Counted from the first letter of the stretch, positions 8,170 through 17,225 are shown. The stretch: 64,000 bases of DNA from Puteibacter caeruleilacunae (GCA_005217565.1 SJCO01000007.1:1-64000); one strand, 5' to 3'. The notes: generated by a model from the sequence alone, not told the origin. Numbers and translations are program-made.

Positions 8170-8880
8170 TGGTTTCCCAACGGTTTAATAAAGGTAATAT
8201 TAATATTTGACGTTGAAAGATATTGCAGGTTGAATTATTGCAAAGGTTGCCTCGCTTTAGCAGATTTAAATGCAATGGTTGAATCTTTTAAAGACAAGGT
8301 TTTATCGATCTTATTGTATGTTTCTATCGTTAATATTATTACCTTTACTACTGTTGTAATCAACCAACGTTCTATTTTTGAGATGTCCCTAAAAAAGGGA
8401 CATTTACTTTAAAAAACACCTCTACCAGGAAGGAATTTCCTACAAACCCCCTGGAAAATATCGAAGGATATCGAAGAAATGTAAAACTTGGTATTAATCT
8501 GTCTGAACAGCAAGTAAACTGCTTTCCCTAGGCTTCCACTCCACTTGTATTCCAAAAGTAACAAAGACATAGTAAGCTATTAACCTCAAATTTAGCCCTT
8601 ATTCGTACACCCTTTTGCATGTAGGTATTGTTGGGGGTAGGGGGTGAGGTAAGTAGCCATTGCTGGTTGCGAGGAGCAAAACTGCATATGAGGCCCATCT
8701 GCATATCTTACCGTTTTCTTGAATCCTTTATTGATAAGAGTGCATGCAAGGATGATTTAGGTGTTTATAACGATCATTTTTTAAGGTCTCCGCTTTTCTT
8801 ATAAGAATGGTGAGTAACATAAATTAGAAGAAAGATCAAACTCCTTCTCCTGATTATCCTTTTAATAGAGGGCAATTCTT
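8170..8880. other. Gene-free intergenic region
   Basis: About 710 bp. A perfect 8-bp hairpin ATGTCCCT/AGGGACAT (8383-8403) is the only clear structure, possibly a weak terminator. No protein-like frame and no RNA gene were seen. Confidence 0.5.
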
Positions 8881-9252
8881 TTAGTCTAATTGTTTTGCTG
8901 TAAGCTTTCTTTTTAGTATAAACTTTTGAGCTTTTGTTAGATAGCTATTTGATATTAGAGTCAAATTTTTTGCAAAGAATGAATCAGAAAGAGCACTGAT
9001 TTTGGGAAGAACTTCTACCTTTGAGAATGAGTTAAGCAAAATTCTTCCATTAACATATTTAGCCGAATAATAACGATCACTTAATCCATTTCTAATTAGG
9101 AAATCAAAATAAACACATGATACATTCTTATATTGTTTATTCAACACTCCTTCAAGTTCCTCCAAATACACCTCTGTTCTTAAGTAACTAGTTGGTAGAA
9201 CTAGAATTTTCTTAGAGTCAACTATCTCAATATGGAATTTGTTAAACTGCAT
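8881..9252 (-). CDS. rnlB: RnlB-like antitoxin of RNase LS toxin
   Basis: A 123-residue protein, the same length as Escherichia coli RnlB as I remember it. It shares a central pattern with RnlB: a YFDFLIRNG segment followed by KYVNGRILL, corresponding to FDLL-NG and KYGRIMLD in E. coli. RnlB binds and neutralises the RnlA ribonuclease, and loss of this control during phage infection frees the toxin. The gene starts 7 bp after the stop of the RnlA-like gene, the same toxin-antitoxin order as in E. coli, and is probably cotranscribed from the promoter at 10345-10375. Overall identity is low, so the call rests on length, pattern and neighbourhood. An alternative is an unrelated small partner protein. 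Confidence 0.72.
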   Translation of the reverse strand: MQFNKFHIEIVDSKKILVLPTSYLRTEVYLEELEGVLNKQYKNVSCVYFDFLIRNGLSDRYYSAKYVNGRILLNSFSKVEVLPKISALSDSFFAKNLTLISNSYLTKAQKFILKRKLTAKQLD

Positions 9253-9259
9253 ACTCTAT

Positions 9260-10324
9260 CTAATTTAGATGAATATATACTTTATCAATTAACTTTAATC
9301 CTCTTTCAATCAATTCAACTGCATCACTATACTGTAACGTTCTTGTATCCTCGATTGTTGCATTAATATGAAAAAGAGTGTGACGTTCAGCATGATAAAA
9401 CCGGTACAAAGCTAGTAAAGTTTTTCTTAATTCCTCATTTGGAAATAAACCAGTTACTGACTTGGCCCATTCACATTGTCCCGTATTGTCATTACATCTA
9501 AAATATTCCTTGAAGGTTTTTTCGATAGGAATCCCTTGATCTATGAATGTCTTCTTTAAGATTCCTTCAACTCCTCTTAGGACAGGGAATGCATAGGCAG
9601 TGTAATCGGTTAACTCTTTAGGAGAATTAAGAAGTATTAGAGATGGAGCCATGATTGCATCTAGTTTATTTCCTATTTTTCCATAAGCATTGGGTAAGTG
9701 AGACGAGAGGTTAGTACTAATGATTTCTTCATTCGTATCTGAAATATCAAATATCTTGAAATGTTCTTTTTTAACTTCAGTAGGATTAAATAGTTCAAAT
9801 GCTATACTGATAAAGCTTGCGAAAGTAAACAAACACCTTCCTTGTACCAATAATGTTCCTGTTTTATAATGCGTTAGTCTTATCGTGTCATTATGTTTGC
9901 CCTCTATTATAAAGGCTGAATTAATAGAAGAGTCAGAACATGAAATATCTTTAATTATACAGTCGCATTCTTCACTTAGAAATTGACAAATTACTTCAAT
10001 GTCTTCTTCACTTGCAGGCTTTATTGAGAATGATTTTTTCTCCCCAATTTCTATTCTAGTTTTTTCGATCAACAAATCTCTGCACTTTGCAGCAATATCT
10101 TTTTGTTTGCCTTGAACTAAAAATGAAGATTTTCCCTTTGTGTTATAACAATGTAAAAAGGAAGTCGGTCTAGTTTCTCCTTTTTTTACAAATTGATATA
10201 CTATCGCATTCTGTTGTATTTCTTGTTTGAGCTCAAAGCCATCTAAATCTTTTACATATTCTGATACCACTGAGTCAAACTCGTCAATATTTAGGGCGTA
10301 TTTGGTTGCTTTCTTCTTTGCCAT
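9260..10324 (-). CDS. rnlA: RnlA-like toxin (RNase LS, HEPN endoribonuclease)
   Basis: A 354-residue protein matching RnlA in length (357 in E. coli) and layout. The first ~200 residues look like two repeated TBP-like modules: compare FLHCYNTKGKSSFLVQGKQ near residue 60 with LTHYKTGTLLVQGRCLF near residue 150. The C-terminal domain has FPVLRGVEGILKK, resembling RnlA YPELRTIEGVLKS, and the HEPN active-site motif RHTLFH with Arg314 and His319 (R-x4-H; RHSLFH in RnlA). The toxin degrades mRNA and blocks phage growth when RnlB is lost. The catalytic pair is intact, so it should be active. It is preceded by a clear promoter and followed 7 bp later by the RnlB-like gene. The family call is from remembered E. 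coli sequence, not from a search. Confidence 0.82.
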   Translation of the reverse strand: MAKKKATKYALNIDEFDSVVSEYVKDLDGFELKQEIQQNAIVYQFVKKGETRPTSFLHCYNTKGKSSFLVQGKQKDIAAKCRDLLIEKTRIEIGEKKSFSIKPASEEDIEVICQFLSEECDCIIKDISCSDSSINSAFIIEGKHNDTIRLTHYKTGTLLVQGRCLFTFASFISIAFELFNPTEVKKEHFKIFDISDTNEEIISTNLSSHLPNAYGKIGNKLDAIMAPSLILLNSPKELTDYTAYAFPVLRGVEGILKKTFIDQGIPIEKTFKEYFRCNDNTGQCEWAKSVTGLFPNEELRKTLLALYRFYHAERHTLFHINATIEDTRTLQYSDAVELIERGLKLIDKVYIHLN

Positions 10325-10344
10325 AGCTGTTTGTTTAACAGTAC

Positions 10345-10375
10345 CAAAAATACCAATATTGGATGAAAGATCAAA
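10345..10375 (-). promoter_or_regulatory. Promoter of the rnlA-rnlB operon
   Basis: On the minus strand TTTG (10372-10375), a 19-bp spacer, then TATTTTTG (10345-10352) match the Bacteroidota -33/-7 consensus well. The start codon at 10324 is ~20 bp away, leaving a very short leader. Confidence 0.65.
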
Positions 10376-10467
10376 CTAATTAGCTATTGATTCTTAAGTC
10401 TAATATTGAATTAACTTGCTAACTTTGCTACATGTTCATCCTACCGTTCGGAGGAAGGAAATCTGAA

Positions 10468-10498
10468 ATCGTATAACCTTGATGTTATGCGATTTTTC
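10468..10498. terminator. Hairpin with T run between rnlA and the patatin gene
   Basis: ATCGTATAAC/GTTATGCGAT (10 bp, one G-T pair) with loop CTTGAT is followed by TTTTT on the plus strand. On the minus strand it lies downstream of the patatin gene and could end that transcript, though the T run there is weaker. The rest of 10325-10696 shows only the rnlA promoter. Confidence 0.6.
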
Positions 10499-10696
10499 CT
10501 TTATATAGTTTGTTTTTCTTCTGTGACGTATGTAAACGATTGTAATTACTGAATGGTCTTTGACTACTCGAGGTTTATTACATTGGACGAACTTTTAATC
10601 TTTCTTGCTTAGCCTCCTATATTTTATGAAAGTATTATAATCTTTGTTTGCTTGTAGACGTATATCTATCTTTTTTCATACAGAGATAGTAAAATA

Positions 10697-12319
10697 TCAC
10701 CTCTCCATGCCATCTACCAACCAGAATGGATCATCATTGAACTTTTTCCAATGAGATAATAGCTGGTCCTCTAGTTTGATCAATTTTTTGTGACGTTTGT
10801 TTGTGTTGGCATCGTCTTTTTTGATTGTACGGATGTACTCAAGCAAGTTCCAACACATTGTGAATTGTCCACAAGCGATGATTGAATTAAGCATGTTATC
10901 GTCATTAAGTTCCTTCTTGGTGAACCATAGTGTAGTTCCCATGCTTGATGCTCTCGATGCAACTTGCTGAAGATCTTTGGATGGAATTAGGTCCTTATCT
11001 AATTTCCCTGATTCTATTTTTCTTTGAAGCTTGTCTTCCTCTTCACGTAATTCGTATATGGCATTCATAATACGTCTGTTCTTCCACGATTCATCTGTGT
11101 ATATCTTATCGTAATTGAGGCGTCTAATATGCTTAAGGAAGACATCGTTGGTCATCTTTAATAAAGATGTTGCTCGGTCAAGAATCATGTTTTCATAAAT
11201 GGCGAACTTTACTTTCATAAGCTTTCTGAATGGATTCAAAAACGCTTTAGGTACGTCAAATTTAAGTGGCAACTTCCTAATCAATAGCAATAAGAGATAT
11301 ACTAGCAAATTAACCGTAATAAGAGAGGTGCAGATAACACTCCATGTTAAAGAAGCGTTCCCTATGGCAGAGATTAATCCAATAGTGGCTGCAATTAAAA
11401 GAATCAAATTGACCACAATTAATCGAAGGAATGTCAATCTTCTCCAGATGTTTGGTTTACGTGTCTTGCTTGGCTGAAATCCTTTCATGTAAGGACTTGT
11501 GACATCTGAGACTATAAGTAGATCAAAGGCGTTACCTTTATTCTTTTTTTTCTTTCTGGATTCACTCATCCGTTTCTCTGCTAACAGCAATGGTTCAATT
11601 CCTTGATTGTCGACAATTCCACCATCCATCAAGCCTACAGGGAAATCTTTATTGTTAAAGAATTCATGCTCATATGATTGTTGTGGTAGTTTGAAGTCGC
11701 ACGGAAAGCTTATTGGTTCAAAGCCTCCAGGGAAACATGAGGATGAAGCAAGGATATCGGCCATACGAATCTCTTTGGCAATCTCATCTGGTATACGATA
11801 ATAGTAATTACCAATAATCCCTTTATCAGGAGTTCCTTTAGGGGCATTTTTTATCTTTTCAGTAGTTTGAAACCGAAACTGTAGTGCATTGGAAAACTCC
11901 GTTGCGTTGAAGGAAATGTGTTTTAAATGAATCGGATTATCTTCTTCTAGAAGAGTCCCAAATTTGCCTTGGTCAAACAGGTTGCGGTCATAGGCATCAG
12001 CGAAGGCCGTAATTAAGCTTGTAGGCCGCGTTTCAGCTCCTTTTACCAGGTTATCCAGACCAACATTTATTAAGTCTACTTGCGACATGAAATCATACAA
12101 TGACCAGTATATTTCATTAAATGATTGACCGTTTTTTATCCCCATTGCATAACGTGTGCCCGCAATGGTTCCTCCAGATATTGTTGATAGCGCGTATACT
12201 TGATTTAGTAATGTAGAGTCTTTAACTTGTACATTGTTTAGATACGATAGCACGCCTAAACTAAAAGAGGATGCTCTGAAACCACCTCCAGAAAAGGCAA
12301 GACCTATTTTAAATTTCAT
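10697..12319 (-). CDS. Patatin-like phospholipase with membrane segment
   Basis: A 540-residue patatin-family lipid acyl hydrolase. The glycine-rich oxyanion loop GLAFSGGGFR starts at residue 6. The nucleophile elbow STISGG has Ser48, and the catalytic Asp lies in DGGIVDNQG at Asp232, so the Ser-Asp dyad is intact. Two strongly hydrophobic helices (about residues 293-345) follow, then ~190 residues of charged, helical sequence without a known domain. Patatin proteins release fatty acids from phospholipids, and several are membrane-damaging effectors of phage defence. The location between RnlAB and a nuclease/channel pair on the same strand fits such a role, but this is inference. The upstream gap contains a long hairpin (12356-12400). 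Confidence 0.88.
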   Translation of the reverse strand: MKFKIGLAFSGGGFRASSFSLGVLSYLNNVQVKDSTLLNQVYALSTISGGTIAGTRYAMGIKNGQSFNEIYWSLYDFMSQVDLINVGLDNLVKGAETRPTSLITAFADAYDRNLFDQGKFGTLLEEDNPIHLKHISFNATEFSNALQFRFQTTEKIKNAPKGTPDKGIIGNYYYRIPDEIAKEIRMADILASSSCFPGGFEPISFPCDFKLPQQSYEHEFFNNKDFPVGLMDGGIVDNQGIEPLLLAEKRMSESRKKKKNKGNAFDLLIVSDVTSPYMKGFQPSKTRKPNIWRRLTFLRLIVVNLILLIAATIGLISAIGNASLTWSVICTSLITVNLLVYLLLLLIRKLPLKFDVPKAFLNPFRKLMKVKFAIYENMILDRATSLLKMTNDVFLKHIRRLNYDKIYTDESWKNRRIMNAIYELREEEDKLQRKIESGKLDKDLIPSKDLQQVASRASSMGTTLWFTKKELNDDNMLNSIIACGQFTMCWNLLEYIRTIKKDDANTNKRHKKLIKLEDQLLSHWKKFNDDPFWLVDGMER

Positions 12320-12355
12320 ATTGAATGGATTTATTCCCGATGCAATGGTTTTAAT

Positions 12356-12400
12356 AATCGGTCGTCATCCAGTAAACATAGTTACTGGTCACGACCGATT
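12356..12400. repeat. Interrupted inverted repeat between nuclease and patatin genes
   Basis: The outer arms AATCGGTCGT/ACGACCGATT (10 bp) and inner arms CCAGTAA/TTACTGG (7 bp) are separated by a small internal loop, with terminal loop ACATAG. On the minus strand it is followed by a weakly U-rich stretch. It may terminate the channel-nuclease transcript or act as an operator before the patatin gene. Confidence 0.75.
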
Positions 12401-12447
12401 AAAAAGGGATGTTTGATTTTCTAGATTAGTGAACACAGTTTCTTTTA

Positions 12448-13491
12448 TCAATCATACATCTGTACTGTTTCTAACAGTCTATCTGAGTATTGATAAATCT
12501 CATCAAGGTTATTGAGAAGAATTCTTTCCTCTTTCTTGTCTTGATTGAATAAACCTAAGTATTTATTACTGCCATTGAAATGTAGGCGACAAATTGGTTT
12601 CCGGTTATTGTCATCAAGCAATACACCAAAGTATGATTGTGTATCTCTAGCAGCAATTCTATTGATATCGACTTTCGCCCTAACGATAGATTTTACAATG
12701 TGGAATCCTTCCAGCTCTTCTTCGGTAGTAACAATTTTACTTTCTTCAACTTCTACTACCTCTTCAATTACAGGCTCTTCCTTCTTAAGTGCCGATTGAA
12801 GTCTATCATTTACAATGTCCTTAAATGCTTGATTTGTTGCTTTTTTAACAATCTCAGTGAATTGTTCCAGTACCTTCTTGGTTACAACTTTGCCAGTATA
12901 GATCTGTTTAGTGAAGAATTTTACGAATTCTTCAGAAGGATTAGAAAGCTCTTCCATCAAGATTTCCTTGATTGCAGTAGAATACTTCAAACCACTTGCG
13001 CTATCTATGATCTTTTCGACATCAAAAGCAGACTTCTGAAATTTACGAAGTTCAACAACTGCGTTTTCTTTCACGTATTCAAAGTCAACTTCTAAGAAAG
13101 GCTCCATGTCCATCACATTCTTTTCTTCCAAGTCAGTGTAGAAGCGATATTTGATTCCATTCGTGAGTAGACCGAATCGAGCTTTAGTAGCGTGGAAATA
13201 ACGATGCAGTTGAGAACTGTGTGCATCTAGGTTTTCTTTCCAGTGCTTACACTCGATAAGAATAATAGGATTTTGCTCTTGTAAGATCGCATAGTCTACT
13301 TTTTCACCTTTTTTGATACCAATGTCAGCTGTAAATTCTGGTATTACTTCCATTGGATTAAATACATCATAGCCTAAGATCTGAATAAATGGCATAATGA
13401 AGGCATTCTTCGTTGCTTCTTCTGTTTGGATGTTTTCCTTAAGGTTTGAAACTCTTTCCGCAAGTTCTTTAACTTTATTCTGAAATTCCAT
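12448..13491 (-). CDS. HsdR_N-type PD-(D/E)xK nuclease-like protein
   Basis: A 347-residue protein whose N-terminal ~150 residues match the N-terminal nuclease domain of type I restriction subunit R. Visible are the TEEATKNAFIMPFI helix and the PD-(D/E)xK signature as KVDYAI (Asp66), then IECKHW (Glu80, Lys82). The helicase/translocase part of HsdR is absent. A C-terminal domain (about residues 245-347, with DTQSYFGVLLDDNNRKPICR) is common in standalone proteins of this kind in Bacteroidota. No modification or specificity subunit is nearby, so this is not a classical restriction system. The gene overlaps the end of the ion-channel gene by 17 bp, which implies coupled translation. The target is unknown. 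Confidence 0.83.
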   Translation of the reverse strand: MEFQNKVKELAERVSNLKENIQTEEATKNAFIMPFIQILGYDVFNPMEVIPEFTADIGIKKGEKVDYAILQEQNPIILIECKHWKENLDAHSSQLHRYFHATKARFGLLTNGIKYRFYTDLEEKNVMDMEPFLEVDFEYVKENAVVELRKFQKSAFDVEKIIDSASGLKYSTAIKEILMEELSNPSEEFVKFFTKQIYTGKVVTKKVLEQFTEIVKKATNQAFKDIVNDRLQSALKKEEPVIEEVVEVEESKIVTTEEELEGFHIVKSIVRAKVDINRIAARDTQSYFGVLLDDNNRKPICRLHFNGSNKYLGLFNQDKKEERILLNNLDEIYQYSDRLLETVQMYD

Positions 13492-14269
13492 TGTTATGAT
13501 TGTTTTGGTTAATTAAACTGTTTATTTTATCATTGAGATCATCAATTTTACGTTCTAAATCATCGGTATTATCGCTTACCATAGCATCCACAAATATTGA
13601 ATTGACAAGCGATAATCCTAGTATGCCTCCTGAAAGAAGGATGAATATGAAATATAAGTTCGTGAAAAAAGCTGCAGAGCTTGATAGACCAACAGTTATC
13701 TTTTCTGGTATTTCAAACCAGCCTTCTACGGTGAAAATTTTAAATACAGTGTAAAGAGAGGTGAAAGGATTTCCAAAGTATTCAGGAGCGATATTCTTGA
13801 ACAAATGAAATGATAATACTCCTATAATAAAAATATACACACTAAAGCCTAAAAGGACAATAATTGAGGCTTTTAGAGCTCTTTGGATTCCTCGGATTAA
13901 TTGTTCTATACCTGGCACAAACTTAATAAATCTGAATGTTTTGAAAACTCTAAAAATACGAAACACTAGTAGGTAACTTACACTACTAATTTCAATGTTT
14001 AGAAGGAATGCAATCAATGCGGGGAGGGATAGAATAATAAGGATGAAGTCGAAGATATTCCATGAAGATTTTGCATATCCACAAAATCCTAAATGCTTGA
14101 CTTTAACCAGTAATTCAATTACAAATAATCCAGTTATAAGGTTGTCCACAATAAGCAAAATACTTTTTAGAGATTCATTTACTATTGCTCCACTCATAAA
14201 TATAATTACTGCATTCAGTAGTATGAGTGTCAGTATCACATTATTATTGAGAAATATCTTCTTAATCAT
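13475..14269 (-). CDS. Voltage-gated ion channel (NaChBac-like single-domain)
   Basis: A 264-residue six-helix channel of the bacterial voltage-gated cation channel type. S1-S3 occupy roughly residues 10-90. S4 carries positive charges every third residue (Arg104, Arg107, Lys110, Arg113, Lys116), the voltage-sensor signature. S5 and a pore loop follow with filter FTVEGW (Glu182), comparable to TLESW of NaChBac. S6 is about residues 203-230. A C-terminal coiled coil (about 235-255, DDLERKIDDLNDKIN) would form the tetramer. It should pass Na+ or Ca2+ across the inner membrane, with selectivity uncertain because Gly replaces Ser in the filter. Its last 17 bp overlap the nuclease gene, an unusual pairing. 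Confidence 0.88.
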   Translation of the reverse strand: MIKKIFLNNNVILTLILLNAVIIFMSGAIVNESLKSILLIVDNLITGLFVIELLVKVKHLGFCGYAKSSWNIFDFILIILSLPALIAFLLNIEISSVSYLLVFRIFRVFKTFRFIKFVPGIEQLIRGIQRALKASIIVLLGFSVYIFIIGVLSFHLFKNIAPEYFGNPFTSLYTVFKIFTVEGWFEIPEKITVGLSSSAAFFTNLYFIFILLSGGILGLSLVNSIFVDAMVSDNTDDLERKIDDLNDKINSLINQNNHNNGISE

Positions 14270-14337
14270 TAACTACAAATTTTGGATAACAATTATATGC
14301 CATGAAAATGTGTATGGGATAGTCCTAATGCGTATTG

Positions 14338-14345
14338 CAAAGATA
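14338..14345 (-). promoter_or_regulatory. Possible -7 element of the channel-nuclease operon
   Basis: TATCTTTG on the minus strand matches TAnnTTTG and lies ~70 bp before the ATG at 14269. No -33 TTG is found at the usual distance, so the call is weak. Confidence 0.35.
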
Positions 14346-14708
14346 TCTCTACTTGAAAGTCTTATCTTTTCTAACTCTTCAAATCAACAAGATGCTATGG
14401 TTGCATTCACCCTTCTAGATATAGGCTTGTATTATCATGGCAATTAAAATTATGGAAAATTTACTGTAAAACCAAGAATGGATAGTGTACTACATTTTAA
14501 GCGAATAGACTAAGTATTGTAATTGTTTTTATGGGAAAAGGGTGAAAATTAGATGTTTAGTGTGTTTTTGGAGCTGTGTGTGAAGTGAAATTGTATGAAT
14601 TAATTAATTCAATAATCCCAACTAAATTCTACCTCTATGTATACGATCTCCTGATTAGTTTAGGAATAGAGGAGGGGAAATGGGGAGGTATAAAGTAGTA
14701 CTATAAAA

Positions 14709-14739
14709 AATGCCGCTGCAGAAATCCTACAGCGGCATT
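14709..14739 (-). terminator. Terminator downstream of the UvrA-like gene (distal)
   Basis: A perfect 10-bp stem AATGCCGCTG/CAGCGGCATT. On the minus strand it runs into a T-rich stretch (ATTTTTTAT). It is the second of two tandem terminators after the gene ending at 14964. The remainder of 14270-14963 shows nothing else convincing. Confidence 0.75.
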
Positions 14740-14793
14740 CTAAGTTTAATATTAAAAATGAAATCATGAATCCGATAGACTTGTTTTCTCAAA

Positions 14794-14815
14794 AACCTCC
14801 TCCGAAGAAGAGGTT
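14794..14815 (-). terminator. UUCG-loop terminator downstream of the UvrA-like gene
   Basis: On the minus strand the stem AACCTCTTC/GAGGAGGTT closes a C(UUCG)G tetraloop and is followed by TTTTTG. It is one of five related UUCG hairpins in the window. Confidence 0.75.
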
Positions 14816-14963
14816 GATGAAAAAACCAAAACAAACCTGACAAGCTAAATCAGATTTGCGTTTTAACTTAAAATTAGACGTACTTAAATGTACGCACTTT
14901 ATTCTGTTTTACAAAATAAATGTAGTGGTAAAGTTTACAGGCCTTTTGAAGCACTATATTAAG

Positions 14964-17225
14964 CTAGTTTCCATTGTTGGTATATTGATATAGGTATTGG
15001 CCTGTAAAGCTGTCTGTTCGCTTTATAATGTCATTAGGAGTGCCTTCAAACACTATCTTTCCACCAGCAATACCACCTTCAGGTCCCATGTCAATAATCC
15101 AGTCGGCATCGCTTATCACATCAAGGTTGTGTTCTATCACAATCACCGAATTACCATTATCGACAAGGCGATTCATAATCTCCTTTATTTTATTGATATC
15201 CGACATGTGGAGGCCTGTTGTTGGCTCATCTAATATGTAGATGTTACCTTTCTTCTGCAGCTCACTGGCTAGCTTAATTCGCTGACATTCGCCCCCTGAT
15301 AAGGTCGACAATGGCTGTCCTAGTTTAAGGTATCCCAAGCCTACTTCCACCAACATCTGTAGGCGATCTTTAATCTCTGTATCGGTAAAGAATGCCTTCG
15401 CCTGATTAATGGTCATCTCCAAAACGTCGACAATGGTCTTGCCGTTGTATTTATAGGCTAACACGTCCGACTTGAAGCGCTTGCCTTCACATTCCTCACA
15501 AGTCGATTTTACAGAATCTAGAAAGGCCATGTCGATGGTGATATAACCTAGTCCTTTGCAATTATCGCAAGCTCCTGTTGAGTTAAAACTAAATAGGGCA
15601 GCACTTACCTTATTGGCCTTCGCAAATGCTTTTCGTATATAATCAAATACGCCAGTGTAAGTGGCAGGATTTGAACGCTCTGATTGTCCCACAGGATTCT
15701 GATCAATAACGATCGCGTCTTGATGATTCTCCAGAAACTCTTTATGTATTAATGTGCTTTTCCCTGAACCCGCAACTCCCGTGATGCAGGTGAGTGTGTT
15801 TAAAGGAATATCTACTGAAACATCCTTAAGGTTATTCGTAGTGGCATTCTCAATTGAGCAATATTGATTGCTTGTTCGTACATCTTGTTTCAGCTTATTC
15901 TTTGAGCTTAGATGCTTTGCTGTTAGTGTATCAGCCATTTGCAAGTCGGCGTACGTCCCCTCAAAAACGACCTGTCCGCCTTTTACACCTGCATGCGGAC
16001 CGATATCGATGATGTGATCGGCTATCTTTATCACGTCGGGATCGTGCTCTACAACCAACACCGAATTTCCTCCATCTCTTAGTTCCTTTAAATGCTCATT
16101 AACAAGATGCACGTCACGCGGATGAAGTCCTACACTAGGCTCGTCGAGGATATACAGCATTTCGGTCAGACTGCAGCCTAGTTGTTTGGCTAGTTTAACC
16201 CTTTGCGCTTCTCCTCCCGATAATGTGCCGGTTTCCCTGGCTAGATTCAAATAACCAACTCCTATGTTGATCAGGTATTCTAATCGCTGCTTAATCTGGC
16301 TGACTATCGTGTCGATTGTCGGATCTTTTATCTGCGAAATAAAATCATATAGCTCGGTTAACTGTAGCTGCGATAGTTCATGAATATTGGTATTGTTGAT
16401 CTTAACCGATAGTGCTTCTTGATTGATTCGGGCACCATTACACACATCGCACGTTTTACCGCTGATGTATTTGCTGATAACCTCTTGCTTTTTCTTCGAT
16501 AACGTAGCAATATCCTTGTTAAGATACAATCGGTTAATCTTGTTGTATAAACCTTCGTAATTACCATTCATGAAACCATTCTCATCGCCCATGTTATACC
16601 TAATAGCCTTGGCATACAGAAAGTCGTTGATCTCTTGTTCTGAATAGTGCTTAAACTGTTTGTCACAGTCGAATAGGTTCGAAAGAACAATCTGTTTCCA
16701 ATAGATCGATCCTACCTTGAAATCGCTAAATAAAATCCCTCCATCGTTGATTGATTTATTCCAGTCGATCAATGAATCGATATCAATCTTATTCACCCTG
16801 CCAGTACCGCTACACTCAGTGCACATACCTTCAGGCGAATTAAACGAGAAGTGATTCGAAGCACCAATAAATGGTTGTCCTATTCTCGAGAAAAGCAGTC
16901 GCAGGTATGTAAAGATTTCAGTTGTTGTACCTACTGTTGATCGTGAATTTCCGGCAAAACGCTTTTGTTCTATAAGAATGGCAGGAGATAGATTCTCAAT
17001 AAGATCATAATCGGCTTGTTCATATTTGGGCATCCTACTTCGGGCAAAAGTGCTAAACGTATCATATAGCTGTCGCTGTGCCTCTGAGTTAATGGTTTCA
17101 AATACCAATGACGACTTCCCCGATCCTGAAACTCCAGTAAACACAACAATCTTATTGCGTGGTATTTCAAGATCAAAATTCTTCAGATTATTCTGTCTCG
17201 CTCCTTTAATTCTAATGTTCTTCAT
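14964..17225 (-). CDS. UvrA-like ABC ATPase (short form)
   Basis: A 753-residue member of the UvrA family, shorter than housekeeping UvrA (~940). It has two ABC modules. The first has Walker A GVSGSGKSS (residues ~32-40), zinc-finger pairs CTECSGTGR and CDVCNGAR, and signature LSGGEAQRVKLA. The second has GVAGSGKST, CDNCKGLGY/CEECEGKR and LSGGECQRIKLA, with Walker B LDEPTTGLH. The family binds DNA or drugs and hydrolyses ATP. Short UvrA paralogues often occur outside nucleotide excision repair and are linked to drug or damage tolerance. No uvrB or uvrC is present. It is a single gene with two terminators downstream. The exact role is not readable from the sequence. Confidence 0.88.
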   Translation of the reverse strand: MKNIRIKGARQNNLKNFDLEIPRNKIVVFTGVSGSGKSSLVFETINSEAQRQLYDTFSTFARSRMPKYEQADYDLIENLSPAILIEQKRFAGNSRSTVGTTTEIFTYLRLLFSRIGQPFIGASNHFSFNSPEGMCTECSGTGRVNKIDIDSLIDWNKSINDGGILFSDFKVGSIYWKQIVLSNLFDCDKQFKHYSEQEINDFLYAKAIRYNMGDENGFMNGNYEGLYNKINRLYLNKDIATLSKKKQEVISKYISGKTCDVCNGARINQEALSVKINNTNIHELSQLQLTELYDFISQIKDPTIDTIVSQIKQRLEYLINIGVGYLNLARETGTLSGGEAQRVKLAKQLGCSLTEMLYILDEPSVGLHPRDVHLVNEHLKELRDGGNSVLVVEHDPDVIKIADHIIDIGPHAGVKGGQVVFEGTYADLQMADTLTAKHLSSKNKLKQDVRTSNQYCSIENATTNNLKDVSVDIPLNTLTCITGVAGSGKSTLIHKEFLENHQDAIVIDQNPVGQSERSNPATYTGVFDYIRKAFAKANKVSAALFSFNSTGACDNCKGLGYITIDMAFLDSVKSTCEECEGKRFKSDVLAYKYNGKTIVDVLEMTINQAKAFFTDTEIKDRLQMLVEVGLGYLKLGQPLSTLSGGECQRIKLASELQKKGNIYILDEPTTGLHMSDINKIKEIMNRLVDNGNSVIVIEHNLDVISDADWIIDMGPEGGIAGGKIVFEGTPNDIIKRTDSFTGQYLYQYTNNGN

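Noticed and set aside
8155-8412. Plus-strand open frame of 85 codons overlapping the CPBP start
   Set aside because: The composition is not protein-like, there is no family resemblance, and it overlaps a well-supported gene.
12637-13095. 152-codon open frame antisense to the HsdR_N-type gene
   Set aside because: Phe/Cys-rich shadow of the real coding strand, whose nuclease motifs are clear.
12448-13491. A complete type I restriction-modification system
   Set aside because: There are no HsdM or HsdS genes and no helicase region; only the N-terminal nuclease-type domain is present.
14766-14870. Short frame beginning MNPIDLF upstream of the UvrA-like terminators
   Set aside because: It runs through a minus-strand terminator hairpin and has no support beyond an ATG.
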